From JBGTKH01 sp041744735 (GTDB taxonomy: Bacteria; Planctomycetota; Planctomycetia; Pirellulales; Pirellulaceae), in the NCBI GenBank assembly GCA_041744735.1, contig JBGTKH010000174.1:1-10061 (forward strand): a stretch of DNA of 10,061 nucleotides, given 5' to 3'. Of this stretch, positions 6,521 through 10,061 are shown piece by piece. The position numbers and the translations under genes were made by a program. The number at the start of each line of letters is the position of its first letter. Within the stretch, counting starts at the first letter, position 1. The notes under the pieces are model-generated. The model saw only the letters and a list, made by a program, of their open reading frames with translations, had not been told where the DNA came from and made no database searches.

Positions 6521-7819
6521 ATGAAACGGTCGAGATACGCATGGATCGGCGTTGTTTTCGCGACTAGTCTATTGACATTAGCGGCGCTGCCCGCCGCATA
6601 CGTCATAGCCGACGAAGCAGATGCTTTCTCTCCGCCTGTGGTTTTGGCTGCTGAAGAAACCTTCGACACCACCAGCTTCGACAACATCGGCGACCCGTGT
6701 CTCTGTGACTGTGCTTGCTCGTGCGAGCCGTGGGTCGTCTCGCGCGAACCGTTTTGGTGCGGCGGTCCGCTTTCCTACATCGACGACTACGTGCAGGCGT
6801 ACAACAAACGCTCATGGATTCCAATCACCGGCGGCGCATGGCACTGGTGGCACGTGGACTTCTTCGGGCGCGACAGCGGCTACGGCATCCCCAGCATTCC
6901 GGGCACGTACTTCTACTATGCCTATGTCGATCCGTTTTATGAATTGCCCAACGGCCAAAAGATCGGTGGGCACTTGGAATTGCGTTTGCGCGAGCAAGGC
7001 CGCTTCCGCAGTTTCATGCCGCGCACTGTCTGGCCGTGGGAAGCGTACGGCTACATTCAAGACGAAAATCTGGGAACGCTGAAGGCGGGCTTAGTCTTCA
7101 AGCAGTTCGGCATTTTCTGGGACGGCGTGTTCTTCGGTAACCAGCCGTATTTCGACGGCACGAAGCTGGACGCGGATTACGGCCTGTCGTGGGAGAAGAC
7201 GACCGAGATCGACGATTGCTTCAAGATCGTCAGCTATGCTCAATACTTCTTTCACGAAGACGGCTCAAACGGTTCGTTCGGCGGCGCGGACCCGGAGAGC
7301 GTCGTGGGCTACAACGAAGAGAACACCGGCGTGGCGCGCGTCGTGCCCACGTGGACGCGCGGCGACGGATCGGTTGTGGCACTCGGCTTCTCGGGGCTTG
7401 TCGGACAAGTCGAAAGCAACCGCTTCGATCTGACCGACGAAACCGTGTCGGCCTACGGCGTCGATCTTAGTTACACGAGAGGCCCGTGGCATTGGTTTGT
7501 CGAAGGCCAGCAAACGTTCGGCGTGCTCAACCCGGTGCGGTACGTGTCGGGCGGGCCGAGCAACCGCATTACGAACTTCCTGGGCGGCGTGCATTATACG
7601 CACGGTTCGGTCACCTACCGCTGCTCGTATTCCAACAGTCTCGACGCCAACCCCGACGCCACGGTGAACATGCTTCTGGCGGGCATGACGATCACCGTCA
7701 GCAAAAACGTGGACTTCTACGTCGAGTACGTTAATCAACAACTCGACGGCAACATTGACCCCGCCGCCGACGGCCACTTCTTCCATTCGCTGGAATTGAT
7801 CCTAAACTGGCACTTCTAG
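6521..7819 (+). CDS. Outer-membrane beta-barrel (porin-like) protein
   Basis: A 432-residue protein with a signal peptide (about residues 1-31, positively charged start, hydrophobic VVFATSLLTLAALPAA). After an N-terminal stretch with the cysteine cluster CLCDCACSC (60-68), the protein becomes a series of alternating aromatic/polar strands rich in Tyr, Trp, Phe and Gly, for example GTYFYYAYVD, HLELRLREQG, GPWHWFVEGQQ and VDFYVEYVNQQ. It ends LELILNWHF, with the C-terminal Phe typical of barrels inserted by the BAM complex. This fits a porin of the BBP2/OmpL-like type described in planctomycetes and other Gram-negatives, about 14-16 strands. The transported solute cannot be told. GGAG lies 7 bases before the ATG. 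The gene stands alone between the upstream terminator and the downstream repeat. Confidence 0.75.
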   Translation: MKRSRYAWIGVVFATSLLTLAALPAAYVIADEADAFSPPVVLAAEETFDTTSFDNIGDPCLCDCACSCEPWVVSREPFWCGGPLSYIDDYVQAYNKRSWIPITGGAWHWWHVDFFGRDSGYGIPSIPGTYFYYAYVDPFYELPNGQKIGGHLELRLREQGRFRSFMPRTVWPWEAYGYIQDENLGTLKAGLVFKQFGIFWDGVFFGNQPYFDGTKLDADYGLSWEKTTEIDDCFKIVSYAQYFFHEDGSNGSFGGADPESVVGYNEENTGVARVVPTWTRGDGSVVALGFSGLVGQVESNRFDLTDETVSAYGVDLSYTRGPWHWFVEGQQTFGVLNPVRYVSGGPSNRITNFLGGVHYTHGSVTYRCSYSNSLDANPDATVNMLLAGMTITVSKNVDFYVEYVNQQLDGNIDPAADGHFFHSLELILNWHF

Positions 7820-7826
7820 CAATTTC

Positions 7827-7981
7827 GGAGTGCGGTAATCTTTTGGAGTGCGGTAATCTTTTGGAGTGCGGTGACTCGTCACCGCTTTAGGAATTTCGGA
7901 TCTGCTTTTTCCGTGCGTCGACCGCCGATTCGCGTCGCGGACATCCAAAACTCCTAAAGCGGTGACAAATCACCGCACTCC
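7827..7981. mobile_element. Tandem plus inverted GCGGTGA repeat element before birA
   Basis: The unit GGAGTGCGGTAATCTTTT repeats at 7827-7844 and 7845-7862, then GGAGTGCGGTGACTCGTC begins the left arm of a large inverted repeat. Arms 7863-7900 and 7944-7981 are 38 bases each and pair at 34 positions; the loop is 43 bases. Each arm also holds its own palindrome, GCGGTGA...TCACCGC. No protein is encoded. This is a REPIN/MITE-type non-autonomous repeat. It separates the porin-like gene from birA and could act as a terminator hairpin for the former. Confidence 0.75.
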
Positions 7982-8788
7982 ATGTTTAAAATCTTGGATG
8001 TTGCGGTGTTTAGACCTGTCGATCTAGAACGCATCGAATGCGACACGTTTGTGCGCCGTGTCGAGTTCCACGCGGAAACGCCTTCGACCAACGATCTGGC
8101 GTTAGAGCGTGCGGCGGGCGAACGCGTGCCGACGCCGCTGCTGATCTTGACCGAGCGGCAGACAGCGGGCCGCGGGCGCGGGGCGAACCGCTGGTGGTCG
8201 GCACCCGGAGCGTTGACGTTTTCGCTGCTGCTGGATGCGGCCGCGGAGAATCTGCCCACACAGCGCTGGCCACAGGTGTCGTTGACCGCCGGGCTAGCCG
8301 TGTGCGAGGCCCTGCAGCGCTTCCTGCCGCCCGTCGAGATCGGCCTGAAGTGGCCTAACGACGTTTTTATTCTGGACCGCAAGGTGTGCGGCATCTTGGT
8401 CGAAACATCGTCGCGCCGCGCGGGCATGTTGGTCTTGGGTGTGGGCATCAACGTGAACAACTCATTCGCCGCCGCACCGCCCGACGTGCGATCCATCGCC
8501 ACGTCGCTGACCGACGTCGGCCACTGCGACTATGACCTGCCCGATGTACTCATCGGCGTGCTCCGGCAATTGGCCGGGCGGCTGCAGCAACTCGCCACCG
8601 GCGCGGACGACGTGTGGCAACGCTGGCAAACATTTTCCATGCTGACCGGCCGCACCGTCCACCTGGAGGCCGGCACGCGACAGGTCGTCGGAGTCTGCCA
8701 AGGCATCGACCGCCAAGGGGCTCTCGTGCTGCGAACCGATTCCGCCACCGAACGCTTCTTCGGCGGCATTGTTCGCAGATTTGAGTGA
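7982..8788 (+). CDS. birA: Biotin--[acetyl-CoA-carboxylase] ligase, catalytic form without HTH
   Basis: A 268-residue biotin-protein ligase, which activates biotin with ATP to biotinyl-AMP and moves it to the lysine of carboxylase carrier proteins such as AccB. The catalytic motifs are in order: STND (35-38), TERQTAGRGRGANRWWS (57-73), KWPNDV (123-128), KVCGILVE (134-141) and GVGINVN (153-159). A C-terminal SH3-like domain follows (GRTVHLEAGTRQVVGVCQGI region). The N-terminal winged helix of E. coli BirA is absent, so this is a group I enzyme and should not be a biotin repressor. It is cytoplasmic. The ATG at 7982 is the only ATG before the active-site motifs but has no Shine-Dalgarno: it lies one base beyond an inverted repeat arm. 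GTG codons at 8006 and 8051 are alternative starts; the first would keep all motifs. Confidence 0.93.
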   Translation: MFKILDVAVFRPVDLERIECDTFVRRVEFHAETPSTNDLALERAAGERVPTPLLILTERQTAGRGRGANRWWSAPGALTFSLLLDAAAENLPTQRWPQVSLTAGLAVCEALQRFLPPVEIGLKWPNDVFILDRKVCGILVETSSRRAGMLVLGVGINVNNSFAAAPPDVRSIATSLTDVGHCDYDLPDVLIGVLRQLAGRLQQLATGADDVWQRWQTFSMLTGRTVHLEAGTRQVVGVCQGIDRQGALVLRTDSATERFFGGIVRRFE

Positions 8789-8829
8789 CGCGGCAGCATT
8801 GGGCGCTGTTGCCGGTGATTCGGGGGCAG

Positions 8830-8874
8830 AGGCGCCGGTGGGAGTCGAACCCACGACGGCGGATTTGCAATCCG
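8830..8874 (-). tRNA. 3' half of tRNA-Cys (GCA), truncated
   Basis: On the minus strand this reads as the 3' part of tRNA-Cys: anticodon loop TTGCAAA with anticodon GCA, stem half TCCGC, a 4-base variable loop, the T-arm GTGGG-TTCGACT-CCCAC, the acceptor half CGGCGCC and discriminator U73 (base 8830), which is diagnostic for Cys tRNAs. The 5' half is absent. Going upstream, pairing holds through position 28 and fails at position 27 (T opposite C43), and the bases where positions 1-26 should be (8876-8901) contain neither a D-arm nor the GGCGCCG that would pair with the acceptor. No GGCGCCG occurs on the minus strand anywhere to the right, so a simple intron is unlikely. It cannot work as a tRNA; it looks like a displaced attachment-site copy. 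Confidence 0.75.
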
Positions 8875-8875
8875 A

Positions 8876-9082
8876 CGACCTGCCCCGGAAAACACGGGGA
8901 AAGCTCACGTTTCCGCGACTGTGGGCGCAAAAGGGGCAGCAGTTGAAACGAGCACCAGCGCGTGCGACGTCGATTTGGCGATCATCTCGGAAAGTTGGCC
9001 ATATCTGCCGGAGCCAGTGAAAGCGGGCATCGTGGCCACGGTCACGGCGGTGACTCGCGGCGAATCAAGGCATATGCCTTAG
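8876..9082 (+). pseudogene. C-terminal tail fragment of a lost protein, possibly a recombinase
   Basis: The frame is open from 8819 to a TAG at 9080-9082 but has no ATG; a GTG at 8921 is the only plausible internal start. After the part antisense to the tRNA it reads PAPENTGKAHV, then a Ser/Ala-rich linker, then DVDLAIISESWPYLPEPVK followed by AGIVATVTA. The pattern D..LA.I...WP.LPEP.KAGI...V resembles short helical tails that I associate, from memory, with planctomycete tyrosine recombinases and neighbouring ORFs. The function of the tail is not known. The body of the protein that should precede it is missing; the tRNA-Cys fragment is there instead. The stop overlaps the 14-bp palindrome AAGGCATATGCCTT (9067-9080). 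Confidence 0.45.
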
Positions 9083-9397
9083 CGCTGCCTGCCCACCGTA
9101 GTCCCCTGTGACCTCTAAAGCGTCAAGGACACTGCACGGCGGTCACTCCCCTATTCACGCCGTTCGCCATTTGATCCTCAAACGAATCGAGACATTATCT
9201 CTCGCCTCTTCCATCGGTCGAGAAATCCAGTTTGCGTGCCAGACGATCGGCGTCAATGTACGATGCCCCGGAGGCTTGGCATCCGGCGTCGCCCCAGCTA
9301 GGGTCCCGACGAAAAAACGGTGGAGTTCTAGGCCCATCGCAGAGTCCGCCCGTAGCGATCCCGACTGTGGCTACGCTAAAACGAGGTCGTCGGGTTA

Positions 9398-9428
9398 GGG
9401 TCTCTCCATTCTGGAGAGACCCGTTTTT
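9398..9428 (+). terminator. Rho-independent terminator
   Basis: A perfect 10-bp stem, GGGTCTCTCC (9398-9407) and GGAGAGACCC (9413-9422), has the loop ATTCT and is followed by GTTTTTCTCT. The T-run marks the plus strand. No convincing gene ends just before it; the nearest plus-strand stop of interest is at 9082. Confidence 0.8.
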
Positions 9429-9714
9429 CTCTCACCGCGTTCATGGCAATCCTCATCGGATTGGACTCTTCCCGATGAAACCATTCCCCTGCCGGTTGTC
9501 ACTTTCCTGGTACGATTTCACGGAACCTTATCGAAATCGTTTCTGCATTCTCCACGAAGTAATGCCGCGGCACCATCGCACCTCCCTACCAGTAGCAAGA
9601 TCGAACGCCCTAGCATTTCGCTGGCATCCGTTCGACATCCTACCAAGAAATCCTACCTGATATCCCGTCGGAATCTTCTCTGGCATCCCTCCAAAACGAG
9701 GTTGCGATACGCTG

Positions 9715-9872
9715 CCGAACGATAACGCTTGGCCACTCGCGGAAGCGTGTCGGCACGTCGCCACGGTACCGCCGAGGAAACCGCTCTGAAAGCGGCTTGC
9801 CGCGTATCGCGGTACGATTCCGGAAGCGTGCCGAAACGTATCCGAAAACACCACTCCGAAACGCTGCCAAAA
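9715..9872. repeat. Phased CCGAAA-like motifs upstream of the HTH gene
   Basis: CCGGAA (9820), CCGAAA (9831), CCGAAA (9842), CCGAAA (9856) and CCAAAA (9867) are spaced 11, 11, 14 and 11 bases, close to a helical turn. Related CCGAAC (9715) and CGGAAG are found further left. Two small hairpins, CCGCT-AGCGG (9781-9795) and CCGCG-CGCGG (9800-9812), lie between. The array ends about 60 bases before the HTH gene start and may be a protein-binding region. Confidence 0.4.
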
Positions 9873-9930
9873 TCTCTTTCCATCTCCGTCCACTGCTGCT
9901 ACCGTGGCCGCACCACTCCCCTACTTCCAC

Positions 9931-10061
9931 ATGGCCACGTTTCTCACCGTTAAGGAAGCGGCGAAGATCACCGGCAAGTCGCCCAGTTCGATTCGCCGCA
10001 TTATTTACCCGATCATTCAAGAGGACAAGCATCCCGATCGAGAGCACATTCAGCCCGACAT
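9931..10061 (+). CDS. Partial HTH (excisionase/MerR-like) DNA-binding protein
   Basis: The first 43 codons of a gene that runs off the window. It begins MATFLTVKEAAKITGKSPSS, followed by IRRIIYPIIQEDKHP. TVKEAAKITGKSPSSIRRII is a typical HTH_17-type helix-turn-helix found in excisionases and small MerR-like regulators of mobile elements. No Shine-Dalgarno is visible before the ATG; the upstream bases are CCCCTACTTCCAC. Known: excisionases and similar proteins bind arrays of short direct repeats near attachment sites. Inferred: with the tRNA-Cys fragment and the phased motif array to its left, it probably belongs to an integrative element continuing to the right. It could also be an ordinary small regulator. 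Confidence 0.7.
   Translation, partial: MATFLTVKEAAKITGKSPSSIRRIIYPIIQEDKHPDREHIQPD

Larger units (their letters stand above)
9083..9930. other. 850-bp stretch without a convincing gene
   Basis: Open frames here on both strands are short, overlap one another, lack ribosome binding sites and show no recognisable domain. The stretch holds a terminator hairpin (9398-9428) and a repeat-rich right part (9700-9872). One minus-strand frame ending at 9195 (reading IDADRLARKLDF near its end) looks mildly protein-like but has no start codon and hits a stop just beyond the hairpin. I treat the stretch as non-coding end sequence of a mobile element or decayed coding sequence. Confidence 0.5.

Noticed and set aside
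8462..8930. Several minus-strand frames reading through the tRNA-Cys fragment into birA
   Set aside because: They are antisense to birA and carry tRNA false-translation wording such as GLQIRRRGFDSHRR.
8769..9020. 83-codon plus-strand frame containing VGVEPTTADLQSD
   Set aside because: This wording is the usual false translation of a tRNA 3' end; it is a different frame from the tail ORF and overlaps the end of birA.
9528..10047. Overlapping minus-strand frames of 76-135 codons
   Set aside because: They overlap the repeat array and the HTH gene start, are rich in Arg/Phe/Gly from the repeats and lack start signals.

Overview
The window looks like chromosome from a planctomycete, probably a Pirellula/Rhodopirellula-type lineage. 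This rests on several weak signs together: moderately high GC, widely spaced genes with few operons, intergenic inverted repeats built on motifs such as CCCTCGCTTACGCTTCGGGT and GCGGTGA...TCACCGC (which I associate from memory with planctomycete genomes), and an HTH protein start and a tail ORF of a planctomycete-like type. No marker gene fixes the taxonomy.

Layout. 1-256: start of a tyrosine (integron-type) integrase, broken after about 38 codons. 257-1048 (-): Nif3/YbgI-family metal protein. 1064-1302: cluster of direct and inverted repeats. 1336-3678 (-): large Tat-exported PhoD-like phosphatase. 3688-3818: 131-bp element with inverted ends. 3849-4340 (-): DinB-superfamily protein, divergent from a LysR regulator at 4606-5517 (+); the gap between them is full of short tandem and inverted duplications. 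5648-6439 (+): exported DUF547 protein, then a strong terminator, then 6521-7819 (+): an outer-membrane beta-barrel protein. 7827-7981: tandem plus inverted repeat that ends exactly at the start codon of a biotin-protein ligase (7982-8788, +).

The right end is different. At 8830-8874 (-) lies a clean 3' half of tRNA-Cys(GCA) with no 5' half. Immediately beyond the break, on the + strand, is an open frame encoding what looks like the conserved C-terminal tail of a lost protein. About 850 bp without a convincing gene follow, holding a perfect terminator hairpin and an array of CCGAAA-like motifs spaced about 11 bp. The window ends inside a small HTH/excisionase-like gene. I read this as one end of an integrative element inserted in tRNA-Cys and extending past the right edge.

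Functionally the left and central genes are mostly independent housekeeping or envelope functions: phosphate scavenging, a periplasmic DUF547 protein, a porin-like protein, and biotinylation. The only likely regulatory pair is LysR with the divergent DinB gene. Three genes (phoD-like, nif3-like, birA) have repeat elements almost touching their start codons, so their leaders have probably been shaped by these elements.
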